The position numbers and the translations under genes were made by a program. Of a stretch of 64,000 bases of DNA, positions 39,501-45,800 are shown piece after piece. The notes beneath the pieces are model-generated. The model saw nothing but the letters and a program-made list of their open reading frames with translations, did not search any database and was not told the DNA's origin. Source of the DNA: Acanthopleura granulata (Eukaryota; Mollusca; Polyplacophora; Chitonida; Chitonidae); contig JABBOT010000080.1 of assembly GCA_016165875.1 (NCBI GenBank), positions 34,672,364-34,736,363 of the forward strand, given 5' to 3'. Position 1 is the first letter of the stretch, and each line of letters opens with the position of its first letter.

Positions 39501-40565
39501 CATTATGATCAGTCATATGCAAAATGAAACGAAAAGAATACTTTTCAACAAGTGTATGATAAAAAAATGACACCTGTAAGTACACAGCATTTGTAAAGAT
39601 GAAGTTGTCACATGGTACAATGAAGTAAATTCATTGAAGAATCTCATTTTAATAATGAACATATGTGATATGCATCATCAACCAATACCGGCAGCAACCT
39701 TGCCTTTACAACTGACACATACCCATGCACAGTGTATGTCTCGGCAACTGTCAGTTTCAGCTATATTTCTGTTTAGTTTGCATCCCACTTTGTTTCTTGC
39801 CTTCCAATCATGTTGCTTTCCTATCATTACTGGAACCATATGACATGTATTTTATATACGCACAGCTACTTACACACTCGTTACACGTCGCTAGGAATAC
39901 ATACCCGTTAAGTCATTTCCAACAGTTATATTCACGACAACTGTAATTGATCGTTGATCCTTTTGTTCGTAATCCAATCTTCTGCCACTGGCTGTGACAA
40001 TAGACTGTCCGACCATACGGAACATCCCAGGGATGGTACAACTCACAATTTCGTAAAACGGGGAGTTGCCATTGACTGTTTGAAACGTGTATACTGTGGT
40101 CTCATTTTCATTGACAGACACTGCAACAGACTGCTGAATCTGTCTACGCACACGATTGATAACATCTGCAAAGTCTACTGTTACTGCATATTCACAACTT
40201 GAAAATGAGGGGGCTTGGTCTTGGCTGTTGTCGGCTGATGCGTTGGTGATTTTGACATGAAGAGTGTCAAACCATTTGTGGGTCCTCAGTTCGTGCTTGA
40301 TGACCAATGGCAAAGTTTGGTGAAGCAGTTCTGATAAGTCTTTGGTTGTCAGAACCTCACCATCTTTAAGCCGGAACAAGTCAGAGCCCAGCACACTGAC
40401 AATTTCGCTTTTCTGACCGCTTTCCCATGGCAGTTTGGCCACAAGACTGCCTTTGGTAGTTCAATGTGACAGCAGGACGTTTTGTTCCACTGCTCCCACC
40501 ACCTGATTTAGCGTGGAATGTATGCAAATGAAGATCAGGAAAATCAGTTCGTATGATGCCGCCAT
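3348..40565 (-). CDS. CadN: Type III classic cadherin (neural-cadherin-like), 28 exons, 3' end missing
   Basis: Calcium-dependent cell-adhesion receptor of the plasma membrane. Seen: signal peptide, 17 EC repeats with linker motifs such as DINDN, DENDN and DANDN, then a conserved NE-type block (about residues 1906-1988), a Cys-rich/EGF region, a laminin-G domain and another EGF. Known: this EC-NE-CE-LAG order is typical of non-chordate type III classic cadherins such as Drosophila CadN, whose cytoplasmic tail binds beta-catenin. Exon phases are continuous over all 28 exons (7027 nt, about 2342 codons), which argues against an old pseudogene. No second LamG, transmembrane segment or cytoplasmic tail is found before position 1, so the gene is incomplete here. 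Anomalies are an in-frame TGA at codon 35 and one GC-AG intron (exon 16 donor). Intron 1 is about 8.2 kb and intron 19 holds an antisense LINE. Closest alternative: another type III cadherin paralogue. Confidence 0.93.
3942..4175 (-). CDS. CadN: Cadherin exon 27: laminin-G, second half
   Basis: Acceptor gtgttttcag, donor GGAATG|GTAAGA; phase 0 both sides (residues 2198-2275). It encodes VITLTVDDCRSAVI, an acidic/serine loop, MYLNVNTLLQMGG and FSGCIKNFRHLGM. FxGCIxNxR is the signature disulphide strand near the end of a LamG domain. Confidence 0.93.
4218..4231. repeat. G14 homopolymer in intron 26
   Basis: Similar long G runs occur at 31782-31794 (13) and 9256-9266 (11). The last is the polypyrimidine tract of cadherin exon 20 on the minus strand. 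Confidence 0.95.
4359..4689 (-). CDS. CadN: Cadherin exon 26: end of EGF1 and laminin-G domain
   Basis: Acceptor ctctacccag, donor GGGAAG|GTAAGG; phase 2 in, phase 0 out (residues 2087-2197). It encodes CKCEEGFDGPRCQQTKHSF, then LamG strands: ALAQCEFGRTSLEFITRQ, NGLLFYNGPDDGSG, DFISLQLRDGAPLL and NKWHRIDIT. The W-H-x-I core is classic LamG. A 74-codon ORF in another frame is a shadow of this exon. Confidence 0.93.
4965..5110 (-). repeat. Second dispersed repeat family, copy in intron 25
   Basis: The minus strand carries gttccagtggcggcag, catggacacaccctgccaca and acacagtatatg, shared with 52350-52436 in the opposite orientation. A related cacctcacccagt piece occurs at about 48812. Probably another SINE; no clear pol III boxes seen. 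Confidence 0.65.
5324..5619 (-). CDS. CadN: Cadherin exon 25: Cys-rich region and EGF1
   Basis: Acceptor gtgcatttcag, donor ATCAG|GTTAGT; phase 0 in, phase 2 out (residues 1989-2086). Cysteine-rich block with DECLYEICDHGCHNTY, ECNYCNGTGASGCTCKA, then EGF-like CHGDFCYNGGTCYID. The EGF is completed by CKCEEGFDGPRC in exon 26. Matches the CE element of type III cadherins. Confidence 0.93.
5954..6201 (-). CDS. CadN: Cadherin exon 24: NE-type juxta-repeat domain
   Basis: Acceptor tatttaacag, donor GCAGAG|GTGAGT; phase 1 in, phase 0 out (residues 1906-1988). It encodes ISAQEFLERPHALKGG, YDKMKTELAEKLGVPES, NVDIFSVREG and DVRFAAHGSPWYKPSKLDG. This block follows the ECs in non-chordate classic cadherins (NE part of the primitive classic cadherin domain). 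It is the strongest family-specific evidence here. Confidence 0.93.
7173..7351 (-). CDS. CadN: Cadherin exon 23: end of EC17
   Basis: Acceptor ttctgaacag, donor GATG|GTCAGT; phase 2 in, phase 1 out (residues 1846-1905). It encodes VDTNSGMVKMSGKPPEGMYSF, VAVYDEVFNKSHNSE and VRVIVKGIPAEAV, ending SVRLDG. This is the last EC repeat; the C-terminal linker has no calcium motif. Confidence 0.92.
7647..7761 (-). CDS. CadN: Cadherin exon 22: middle of EC17
   Basis: Acceptor gttttcag, donor TTCAG|GTGAGA; phase 1 in, phase 2 out (residues 1808-1845). It encodes GFSALEDVEIGRVYAKDPDD and WDVGDKQYTVLG, with the DPDDWD calcium turn. The acceptor half of the exon lies in an 87-bp tandem duplication (7716-7889), listed separately. 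Confidence 0.92.
7716..7889 (-). repeat. 87-bp tandem duplication covering part of exon 22
   Basis: Two adjacent units (7716-7802 and 7803-7889) share GAAATAGGGCGTGTGTATGC, the tail of an intron ending ttgttgtttt, and a tctaatgct block. The gene-proximal copy is the acceptor side of exon 22. The other copy could read GSIAMENEEIGRVYAK from an ttttaag acceptor, but it lacks the rest of the exon and has only a phase-0 GT after AAAG. Probably a partial exon duplication rather than a working alternative exon. Confidence 0.8.
8205..8372 (-). mobile_element. Old diverged SINE fragment next to exon 21
   Basis: Recognisable by tttatttatttatttcactgg, gttttacttatacagag, gggggaaacccaaaacc and gcagtttgcc. 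It ends about 18 bp before the exon 21 donor, so it forms the first part of intron 21. Confidence 0.7.
8390..8602 (-). CDS. CadN: Cadherin exon 21: end of EC16, start of EC17
   Basis: Acceptor tttttccag, donor GAAG|GTATTT (weak); phase 1 both sides (residues 1737-1807). It encodes FARIFTMYKRFDRETQKEY, MPIVMWDSGEP, then a modified linker DKNDNEHEPG and FVYSYE. An old SINE fragment abuts the donor side. Confidence 0.92.
8987..9250 (-). CDS. CadN: Cadherin exon 20: end of EC15, EC16 with Cys-rich insert
   Basis: The acceptor has an 11-C polypyrimidine tract then ttcag; donor AGAC|GTAAGT; phase 1 both sides (residues 1649-1736). It encodes GTPQRTGTAVLLITV, the linker QEVNDNAPRF, EC16 strands with EAEDPDIPSNG, then five cysteines in the segment from LPCNYACPC to NPTCDFF. 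Cysteine clusters are uncommon within EC repeats. Confidence 0.93.
10040..11327 (+). pseudogene. LINE-A ORF1 (gag-like, zinc knuckle), broken
   Basis: Starts MPSGKKAREAE and is homologous to LINE-B ORF1 (shared GVIYRVGE block). Split by the nested 177-bp insertion after VGESVTA. A stop near 10674, after CILLGCIV, and a TAG inside the first zinc knuckle add to the damage. Later knuckles are readable: CFRCGGSHDYEQC and CVKCEGSHKAAYGGC. Ends ELVALLKQRKIVGK with TAA at 11325. This RNA-binding protein would form the retrotransposition RNP. Confidence 0.88.
10356..10532. mobile_element. 177-bp palindromic Penelope-derived insertion in LINE-A
   Basis: Flanked by a perfect 15-bp duplication, aaagtgtaacagctt (10341-10355 and 10533-10547). 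The insert starts gtttaagtggcatttagaag, as does the terminus of the Penelope-like element at 59661. It contains two near-perfect inverted arms (about 10391-10455 and 10464-10532) around gatactaacatc. It is non-coding. Its removal restores the LINE ORF1 frame across the site. Confidence 0.92.
11327..15065 (+). pseudogene. LINE-A ORF2 (endonuclease, RT, RNase H), broken
   Basis: ATG at 11327 overlaps the ORF1 stop (TAATG, 11325-11329). The leader MDYTRNLKISVFIFLTMAF is followed by an early stop. The APE-type endonuclease is readable at 11552-12100 (ICGDFNAHN, LDLTLCS, CDHYPVV). RT motifs include VQSGFRNNRSTSDH, NGTPQGSVISPTLFN and LFADDK (about 13395-13415). RNase H lies at 14274-14680 (IYADA, SAELYAI, IFTDSLSAL, WVPGHSGVPGN). 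The C-terminal domain has CDVCQAEETIHHVLLVC. Several frameshifts and stops occur between the domains. Confidence 0.9.
15555..15694 (-). CDS. CadN: Cadherin exon 19: body of EC15
   Basis: Acceptor ctcctcttcag, donor AAAG|GTGAGT; phase 2 in, phase 1 out (residues 1602-1648). It encodes YYIDHSPDSDPDRQFTIND, GVVSVNKPLDRETREFHDV and LAIDKG. It is followed by a 6.3-kb intron that contains the antisense LINE-A. Confidence 0.92.
16303..16547 (-). CDS. CadN: Cadherin exon 18: end of EC14, start of EC15
   Basis: Acceptor atttttacag, donor TTTGA|GTAAGT; phase 0 in, phase 2 out (residues 1521-1601). It encodes KIDYENEATRSFNVTVSV, the linker EDFNDNAPLF, then EC15 strands FENITVGTSLGTF and the TDADSGINKEFE calcium motif. 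Confidence 0.93.
16846..17345 (-). CDS. CadN: Cadherin exon 17: EC13 body and most of EC14
   Basis: Longest internal exon at 500 nt. Acceptor ctatacccag, donor TCTAAC|GTAAGA; phase 1 in, phase 0 out (residues 1354-1520). Motifs are VNAVDYDAGENARVEYNI, DRTSGQIYV, VLDRETQDTYSLVV, AKDKGTPTPMSS and the linker SDINDQKPVF. EC14 then has MSENLPKGASI, TASDQDIGINAQLIYSL and YFYIDTRN. Confidence 0.95.
17457..17711 (-). mobile_element. SINE copy (main family)
   Basis: Full-length but diverged, in cadherin intron 16, with the (AAAT)n tail at the low-coordinate end and a head reading GGCCTCCGTGGCCAACGG on the minus strand. Box A is damaged. It lies on the same strand as the host gene. Confidence 0.85.
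18682..19000 (-). CDS. CadN: Cadherin exon 16: body of EC12, start of EC13; GC donor
   Basis: Acceptor tggctgcag, donor TCAG|GCAAGT, a GC-type 5' splice site with otherwise perfect consensus; phase 0 in, phase 1 out (residues 1248-1353). It encodes VLATDPDTERPNDIEYGL, FRVDRKTGEITLL, RLDRDLPDG, the linker IDINDNPPRF, then EGTVPEHTNAS. No GT donor nearby keeps frame with exon 17. Confidence 0.9.
19407..19574 (-). CDS. CadN: Cadherin exon 15: EC11/EC12 linker
   Basis: Acceptor tgttggcag, donor ATCAAG|GTAAGA; phase 0 both sides (residues 1192-1247). It encodes LYNLTVQVYDG, the linker SDANDNDPVF, then EC12 strands VLNITEESDDFPKVIIK. It has no long start-codon ORF but is clearly coding. Confidence 0.92.
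20245..20339 (+). mobile_element. Diverged SINE 3' fragment
   Basis: cggctctgcccgatttcctc, then cttgagtacagggtagaaca and a caaaataaataaataaa tail. Plus orientation, in cadherin intron 14. Confidence 0.7.
20667..20779 (-). CDS. CadN: Cadherin exon 14: middle of EC11
   Basis: Acceptor gttgtag, donor CGAAGG|GTAAGC; phase 1 in, phase 0 out (residues 1154-1191). It encodes DSMMEYSIISAGNDFTVEP, SGIVRV and LLDFDDPNRR. The acceptor tract is not pyrimidine-rich. The exon is supported by phase and by its fit between exons 13 and 15. Confidence 0.86.
21207..21350 (-). CDS. CadN: Cadherin exon 13: EC10/EC11 linker
   Basis: Acceptor cctttttcag, donor AAAG|GTGAGT; phase 1 both sides (residues 1106-1153). 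It encodes TATVEVVI, the linker QDENDNEPRF, then EC11 strands KRLWQAEVAEDVDIGHPV and the FDDD calcium turn. Confidence 0.92.
22081..22276 (-). CDS. CadN: Cadherin exon 12: body of EC10
   Basis: Acceptor tctcatttcag, donor TCTG|GTCAGT; phase 0 in, phase 1 out (residues 1041-1105). It encodes LRYSFLDQTG, FSIDEDTGVITT, TFDLEAFPHRVIRF and VKVDDRVPSVDP, ending EGYPNS. The open frame runs on past the donor, but joining at GTCAGT gives the expected SATATVEVVIQDENDN strand G. Confidence 0.9.
22768..22959 (-). CDS. CadN: Cadherin exon 11: EC9/EC10 linker
   Basis: Acceptor cttattacag, donor AGGAGG|GTAAGG; phase 0 both sides (residues 977-1040). It encodes ANRANSDIIVTVAV, the linker QDQNDEAPVF, then EC10 strands ending TLQAIDADKSEAFRR. 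The linker and IDAD calcium motif are intact. Confidence 0.92.
23064..23190. repeat. Diverged intronic dispersed repeat
   Basis: Similar in order to 26862-26976: atgacc, aatttcagccatgacta, tttgc, a ggtagtttgaga-like block, then atcctact. Weaker relatives occur around 18100-18220. Unclassified. Confidence 0.4.
23442..23825 (-). CDS. CadN: Cadherin exon 10: end of EC8 and most of EC9
   Basis: Acceptor ttgtcaacag, donor GCAGCT|GTGAGT; phase 0 both sides (residues 849-976). It encodes MITVMAQDHGSPVRRN and VNVTVQAILVRPPEW. The EC8-EC9 junction therefore lacks the DxNDN linker. EC9 follows with NITETHPLVHTNP, FFFITNNQTAVS, LKSRLDYERTESYQ and LRIRAA. EC9 has weak calcium motifs on its upstream side. 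Confidence 0.93.
24085..24540 (-). CDS. CadN: Cadherin exon 9: EC7 body and first half of EC8
   Basis: Acceptor tgttgacag, donor GTCACA|GTGAGT; phase 0 both sides (residues 697-848). Motifs are VKAVDKDQGNNGKIRYDF, FRINSNTGLITV, QIDREATDG, ITVQASDHGTPQL and the linker EDVNDHNPVF. EC8 strands then carry ANDDDSGENRRVEYSL and FKINSETGIIRL. EC7 has all standard calcium-ligand motifs. Confidence 0.95.
25140..25429 (-). CDS. CadN: Cadherin exon 8: end of EC6, start of EC7
   Basis: Acceptor ttcactag, donor CAG|GTAAAT; phase 1 in, phase 0 out (residues 600-696). It encodes GPFQINPDTGRVFLRRAL, LNLTAEDDGMCCGTPG, the linker MDINDNRPEF, then the EC7 start PNCTQYQN...VKENSDIGSSVFQ. The vicinal CysCys in EC6 is unusual inside an EC fold. 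Confidence 0.92.
25796..26055 (-). CDS. CadN: Cadherin exon 7: end of EC5, start of EC6
   Basis: Acceptor ttggacag, donor AATG|GTGGGT; phase 2 in, phase 1 out (residues 513-599). Motifs in order are RLDYDRTRGHRYEFQVIA, DKGESPRSG, the linker TNVNDEDPEF, then EC6 first strands to VHVTDPDGDNVKVYF. The DPDG turn is the EC6 calcium site. Confidence 0.92.
26389..26500 (-). CDS. CadN: Cadherin exon 6: middle of EC5
   Basis: Acceptor gttacag, donor ATGG|GTGAGT; phase 1 in, phase 2 out (residues 476-513). It encodes VTAVDQDSGRNAELTFSVSN, the DxDxGxNA calcium motif of an EC repeat, then STGIIKVNG. The next exon supplies RLDYDR, completing the strand. Confidence 0.9.
26674..26785 (-). CDS. CadN: Cadherin exon 5: EC4/EC5 linker
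   Basis: A 112-nt exon. Acceptor ctgttaccag, donor AATG|GTAAGT; phase 0 in, phase 1 out (residues 439-475). It encodes LIISVTDINDHDPRFPLS, a canonical calcium linker, then SEDALVGIPLLN, the first strands of EC5. It is too short to stand out as an ORF, but the motif and both splice sites are clear. Confidence 0.88.
27831..27878 (+). mobile_element. Short SINE body fragment
   Basis: ggtttccgtccaccatgatg and ctggctgccgtcccataatt match the family body. Only about 48 bp remain, in cadherin intron 4. Confidence 0.55.
29141..29369 (-). CDS. CadN: Cadherin exon 4: body of EC4
   Basis: Acceptor cctgaacag, donor CAG|GTAAGG; phase 2 in, phase 0 out (residues 362-438). It encodes VETIKARRFQNAELRYSL, a dipeptide-rich DGQEGGEVKL turn, TLDYESQ and YNLRVIVSE. 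LDYE is the standard cadherin strand D/E motif. The exon ends at SSTAQ, continued by LIISVTD in exon 5. Confidence 0.9.
29559..29825 (-). mobile_element. SINE copy (main family)
   Basis: Near full length, in cadherin intron 3. Body and tail are well conserved; box A reads TGGCTAATTTGG. Confidence 0.87.
30355..30592 (-). CDS. CadN: Cadherin exon 3: end of EC3, start of EC4
   Basis: Acceptor ttgtccag, donor TCT|GTAAGT; phase 1 in, phase 2 out (residues 283-362). It contains GRFMVELDTGKVKVV and ARDVNSNPPFQRTP. The EC3-EC4 junction reads VGERAPQIF instead of DxNDNxPxF, so the usual Asp/Asn calcium ligands are missing. EC4 begins EPRYVVDVPEETNVPYL. Confidence 0.9.
31045..31242. repeat. Three tandem 66-bp units
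   Basis: Units start at 31045, 31111 and 31177. Each runs atctgaatgaatgaat, attatggcttaacgccacat, ggcaatatttcagccatatc, gtggcg. Near identical. The ttaacgcc...caatatttcagccatat core resembles the 3' body of a dispersed mollusc SINE. Confidence 0.93.
31508..31693 (-). CDS. CadN: Cadherin exon 2: end of EC2, start of EC3
   Basis: Acceptor ttttcag and donor GGAG|GTAAAA, phase 1 in and out (residues 221-282). It encodes ESRTIQITV and the linker NNVNDEAPYF, which closes EC2. It then gives the first strands of EC3 with TAQEGQTVFTLMAKDPDG, whose DPDG turn carries calcium ligands. Joining it to exon 1 restores a continuous EC2 strand G across an 8.2-kb intron. Confidence 0.9.
31694..39904 (-). other. 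Cadherin intron 1 (8.2 kb)
   Basis: It separates the signal-peptide/EC1-EC2 exon from the rest of the gene. No exon-like ORF with cadherin similarity is present. It holds a degenerate tandem repeat at about 34510-34860, a G13 run at 31782-31794 and many TACATGTA octamers. Large first introns often hold enhancers; nothing specific can be identified by reading. Confidence 0.75.
34510..34865. repeat. Degenerate tandem repeat in intron 1
   Basis: Recurring cttagatatta, agcctattacatgtgtt and gaatttcaggtcat blocks at about 34514, 34624, 34737 and 34791, spaced roughly 55-115 bp. Diverged; unit length variable. Confidence 0.6.
39905..40565 (-). CDS. CadN: Cadherin exon 1: start, signal peptide, EC1 and most of EC2
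   Basis: ATG at 40565 has good context (A at -3, G at +4). It opens MAASYELIF followed by a hydrophobic run (LIFLIFICI) ending VVGA, a plausible signal peptide. Codon 35 (40463-40461) is TGA, in the same frame as everything downstream. After it comes TTKGSLVAKLPW, a typical EC1 first strand. EC1 ends at SQDQAPSF without a DxNDN linker. EC2 continues to ITVGNDLT. Donor is acgg|GTATGT, phase 1 (residues 1-220). A GTG-initiated frame from 40620 also overlaps here but lacks the signal peptide. The TGA may be a null allele or a base error; domain identity is secure, the open frame is not. Confidence 0.85.
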
Positions 40566-42736
40566 CTTGAATTTTGTTTGATGGAAGCGTACAATTTAGA
40601 AACCCTGTATCCACAGTCACAGCAAGGTTATCTTACCACAGACAAAAGCCACCTCCGTTCCACCTAAAAAATATCACACACTCGCTATCGAGTTTCTACA
40701 TGATCACGTATATCCTTGTCGCACTACACTAAATACACTGTCAACGGAAAACTATGCACGATGATAAATGCACTGCAGGAAGGCAGGTAATCTTTCACAA
40801 TCGCTAGGTAATCTTTCACAATCGCCAGGTAACCAGGTATTTCTCACTAGTGTGGGGAGTCGCAAAGTTGGGGTTGATGTAGGTCAGTGGGCATGTCGCT
40901 TTCCCACGGTCACATGATTGAAGACATTCTTCATTGGTTACTTCAAGTGTCTAAAAATCTGGAGATGTTTTATTTTTGGGGTTAAAAAGTTTAGGTATGA
41001 AAATTGGATTTTCTGCGTTACCGTAGATTTCAGTATTATTCCAAGCCTTGTGAGTGATGGTCGATATGAGTGGTGCAGATAGATCATGTTTCGATTAGTC
41101 ATATATATATGTGTGTGTGTGTACTATCAGGGCGTCTAACTACATATTCTTCGCTGTGGATCCTGTCGGATTCGAACTCTTCCCCAGATATTATCTCCAG
41201 TCCGTAGTCCTCTTTGTAAACCACAATTCAGCTGCTGTGAAAATTAATGTAAGTATGTGGGTTTTGTGTGTGACCGGAAGTAGTATAATAACTATGGTAT
41301 TGCGCATGTCAAAATACCACGTGATGTGTGCCTGAGGCTGGGCGTTGGTGGCAGGACAGTGTTCGTTCGGAAGAGGTGGTCACGTGATATCAATGTGCGG
41401 TATTGTCTTTATTTGCATATTAATGCGTGGAATGTTGACATTATTACAAAGAGGAAGTCAACTGCAAAACACAATGTCCTCACATGTTGTCTTATTCTTG
41501 CCTGCTGTGTGGTTGTGTTGTGTGGAAACTGAAGCATACCTTAGGCTACATCTGAAAAGGATCTCCGTCCAAAGACGCTATATTCCATATCTACTATTTG
41601 TAATGTTATCATATACGCAGCCCCTGTTATCCTACATCTGAAAAGGATCTCCGTCCAATGAGGTGATTGTGTGGAATACAGCCGTACTTGACAAATAAAG
41701 TTTTTATTGAAGATGTGTATACTACGATCCCTTCTGACATTAACTTTGAAGGCGTTGACGTATGAACTTGTAGTTGTACGTCGTCCGATGTCATCTGAAT
41801 ATATCAGTGAGTATTTGACTTGTTGGAGGAGTGGGGTGAGGTTAACTGTTCGTGGACACTACCTGCCCTGTCTGGCCATTCAGCCACTGGTATTCCCCTA
41901 TAGTCACGTTATAGGCGTATCTGCCCTTTGAAAGGCATTGAGGAGGAATCGCAAGTGAACTGTGTCCTGTGTTAGATGCATCAGCTGCATCCAATCCAGA
42001 AGTATGGACGGTTGGAGCCCATTCACGAAAGCAAAAGTTGCAAAGCATTGGAAATTCGTGAGTTTGCTTGCCCAGAACATGCGTCGAATGGTGGTTAGCC
42101 ATGAAGCCGCTGGGCCTATCAAATCTTGAATCAGAAGCCACATATCGCGAATTTGTTGGTTTCGAGGGGACATTTTCAGTGTCGTGCGACGATGTGTGAG
42201 TTTTTATATCACTTGCACGTGAAAGGATGAAAGACATGGGCGTGGTGAAGATCACGTTGTAAAACCACAAGACTTCGTCAGAACGTCGATCGGCCGAATG
42301 AGTGGGAGTGTTATTAGAATAAAGTGACGTGTACATGTCCTACTTGGTGGAGTTTATGTGGCGCCGACGGAACGGATGCCTTTGCCAACCTCTTGGAGCA
42401 CAAAACGGAGGTCCACACGTGCTGATTGTTCGTTGTCTTTGGTACAGGTGTAAATGTTGTGATGAAATCAAAGTCCCGCGTGAAAGTATATTGTTGTATG
42501 TGTGCGCTCTCGTGTGAGTGAGTGAGTGTGAATGGAAATCCCCTCCTCGCCGTGTTTTGGAAAATGGGTGAAAGAGAGAAGACTGGTTAGTCGAAGTAGG
42601 TTGGCGTGAATGAACTAGACGCTTGCTCCTTCTCTTCCTCCCAACGTGATATGCACTTTGCGACAAACAGAAATTATCCCGACAGTAACTGCTGTCGCAC
42701 GCACCGTCTTTTTCCCCTCTCTTGAATTTTTCAATA
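40566..42736. other. Cadherin upstream region between start codon and LINE-B
   Basis: It should contain the 5' UTR and promoter, but I see no convincing TATA box or other decisive element. Small local duplications occur: aggtaatctttcacaatcgc twice near 40784-40826, and an approximately 26-bp block at 41546 and 41632. There is a TA/TG dinucleotide run near 41102-41121. ORFs of about 70-165 codons on both strands show no recognisable domain. Confidence 0.5.
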
Positions 42737-42821
42737 GGGTGGGGTGGGGGATTTAGTTTGTATTTAGTTTGTATTAGTCTGTATTTCTATTTTGTTAAAA
42801 AAAAAATTTATGGTGGGGTGT

Positions 42822-45800
42822 CTAGGATCTATGACATCTAGTTAGGAAATTAGCCACAGCCTGGAATATCTTATTTTGCTGTTTCGTAGGGCTCAATACA
42901 GTAACTTCGTTAAAGGGGCGGATGCCGAGGAGGCGTAGTTCTGCGTACATAGTATGACGGGGGTATGTATGCCGTAGACATCGAAACATAAGGTGGGGAA
43001 TGCTATCCTCCACGAAACATTCCTCGCAGAGTCCTGTATCATGGAGGCCAAATCTGTTCAAGTATAGATTGGTGGGTAGGTGACCAGAGAGGAGTCGAAA
43101 TACTAGTATTTCGTCTTGACGACACCTAAGCGATAGGTCATAACCACAGGTAACTAGTGAATTGTGTTCATGGAAAAATCCCCCTTTGTCGGAGTTATCC
43201 CATTCGTTCTGCAACATGTCTATGAACTTTTGCTTTACTGAGTTTATCGCTTCTTTTAGCGATAGAGGAACATTGAGCGTTATGTCAGGCAACATAAGAG
43301 CTTGTTCAGCCAATTGATCGGCCTGTTCATTACCAGGAATATCGATATGAGCCGGCACCCAATCAAACGATATAGAGACGCCACGGTAGTCAAGGGTGGT
43401 GCATAGGTAGAGTATTTCGTGTATGAGTTTAGAGGACTTGTTCCACGCAAAATTCAGCAGAGCATGTAGAGAAGAGAGAGAGTCTGTAAAAATAACAGCC
43501 CGTATAGGCCCAAGTTCCATCAGAAACTGGAGGGCACAGATAATTGCAGTGAGTTCGGCAGTGAGTACGGCTAAAGAGTCAGACAGCCTAAAGGACTTGG
43601 TATATTTAATTTCTGGCACGCAAAATGACGCTCAAACTACATTGGTGTTAGGATACTTAGACGCGTCAGTATAAACTTTCACGTACTCTGACCAGTTAGA
43701 CTGGATATGGTCTTTAGTGCATAATAAGGAAATAGTAGAGTTAGCAGACTTGCTAGTTTTAGAATGAAGGTCAGCAGAGATATGTGGGGAAATCAAGTTC
43801 CATGGTGGGAAGTCTGGTACAGAGGAGGGCTGTATGTTTAAATCCGCAGATTGAATAAGAGCGGCTGTTTGGCTGGATCTCTGCTTGAATGATAACGCTG
43901 TATTAGGCCGACTGTCATACAAGCCGTCATAGTAGGAAGGTGCGAGGAAAGCAGAGGCAGAGTTGTTCCTATCCGCCCTAAGTCTAAAAGAGAACCCCAC
44001 AGTGCGCAGTCATCTGCGGATGTGCAGGAGCCATTCTTGGCAGAACACCTGCATGGCATTGAGTGGCGTCGTTCGCATTGCCCCTGTGCAGATTCGCAGC
44101 GCCGCACACTGAATGGCGTCAACCTAGACTTAAGACTGGCACAGGCCGAGTTGTAGGCCTCACAACAGTAATCTAGCCTTGAATGGGTGAGGGAACGGTA
44201 CAGTAACAGCAGGCAGTGTCTGTCAGCACCCCATTCTCGCCCAGAGACACACCTTATCAGATTGATGGCCTTCTTACATTTAGTCAATGTGTAATCAACA
44301 TGCTTAGACCAAGTAAGCAGTGCGTCAAGTACTACCCCGAGATATCTGAAAGAGGAGGAAAGTGTGACTGGGAAATTATATAAGGTAATCTCAACATCCT
44401 TTATGGCCCTCCTGGTAAATATAACTGCTTCTGTTTTTTCAGACGAGAACTTAAACCCCCATTTTAGGCTCCACTGGACAATATCATCCAAACCCTGCTG
44501 CATATATTTGGTACACAACTTGAGGTTTCTCGAAATGCACCACATGGCTTTGTCATCGGCAAATAGAGTACATTTAAATTTAGATGACAGGACACCTGGT
44601 AAGTCATTGATAGAAATATTAAATAGAGTTGGGGACAAGAAACTGCCCTGGGGCACTCCGTTCTCAATGGGCACTGGTCTGGAGTAGTCTCGGCCAACTC
44701 TGACCTTGATGGAACGGTCAGTGAGAAAATCCCTAACCCATCCTAACATTCTTCCCGCAATACCCATGCCTTCCATTTTAATCAATACTCCCGTACGCCA
44801 CACCATGTCATATGCTTCACTATGTCTAAAAATACTGCGAATAGATATTCTTTATTACACAAGGAGTTTCGAATATTGTTCTCCAGGGTAATGACGTGAT
44901 CAGCAGTGCATCGCCTGTTTCTAAAACCGCTCTGGACAGGGCTAAGAATGTTATGTTTATTCAAATACCACATCAGTCGGCTATTTATCATCTTCTCCAT
45001 CACTTTGCACAGAGTAGTAGTGAGGGCAATAGGTCTTTATGACGAGGGAACAGAGGGGTCTTTACCAGGCTTGGGTATAGGGACTACAATGACCTGTTTC
45101 CACTGGAAGGGAAGTTTCATATTAGCCCATATGGTATTGTATAAGAGAAGCAGAAGTACGATACATTGCTCCGGTAGATTACGTAACATTGAATACGTAA
45201 TGGAATCTTCTCCTGGGGAAGATTCCGAAGATGTTGAAATGGCCTGCTTTAATTCTAAGAGAGAGAAATCATCATTAATTGGCGTATCCTCGGGCATAAT
45301 GTTAGTAAAGGGGTGTAGTTCTTCAGTGTCTTCTTTGTGAGGAATGAAGTCTGGTGGGTAGTTGCAGGAGCTAGAGACAAATGAAAAACTATCAGCTAAT
45401 ACATTGCTTTTATCAGCATTAGTGACATAACTGACATCATTTTGAACAATAGTTGGAGAAGAGACGAATCTGTTTTTCCCAGTTATGGATTTGATCTGGG
45501 CCCATACTGATTTCAAAGGCGTGTGCTCTTTCAAATTAGAACAAAATTGACGCCAGTGTTCTCTTTGGCTGCGCTTGATTGTACCCTGCGCCTCGGCCTT
45601 ACCACGCTTATATAGGATGATGCCTTCGTAAAGCCTTGTTCTACGCGCACGGTTTTTAAGACACTTTCGTTCCTTGATAGCTCTAGAGCAATCTTCATTC
45701 CACCAAGGGACGGGCATTTTTGGGAAAGTTCCTCCTACTGTCTTGGGGATAGCCTTAGCGACTGCCGTATTAATTGCGCTGACAATATTGTCATAAAATA

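Noticed and set aside
40451..40502. A 52-nt cryptic intron (CAG|GTGGTG ... AAAG) in exon 1 that would bypass the TGA and join KSG to SLVAKL
   Set aside because: It works only in a frame started by a GTG at 40620 with no signal peptide. The intron is very short and has no pyrimidine tract. The ATG at 40565 with a signal peptide is more convincing.
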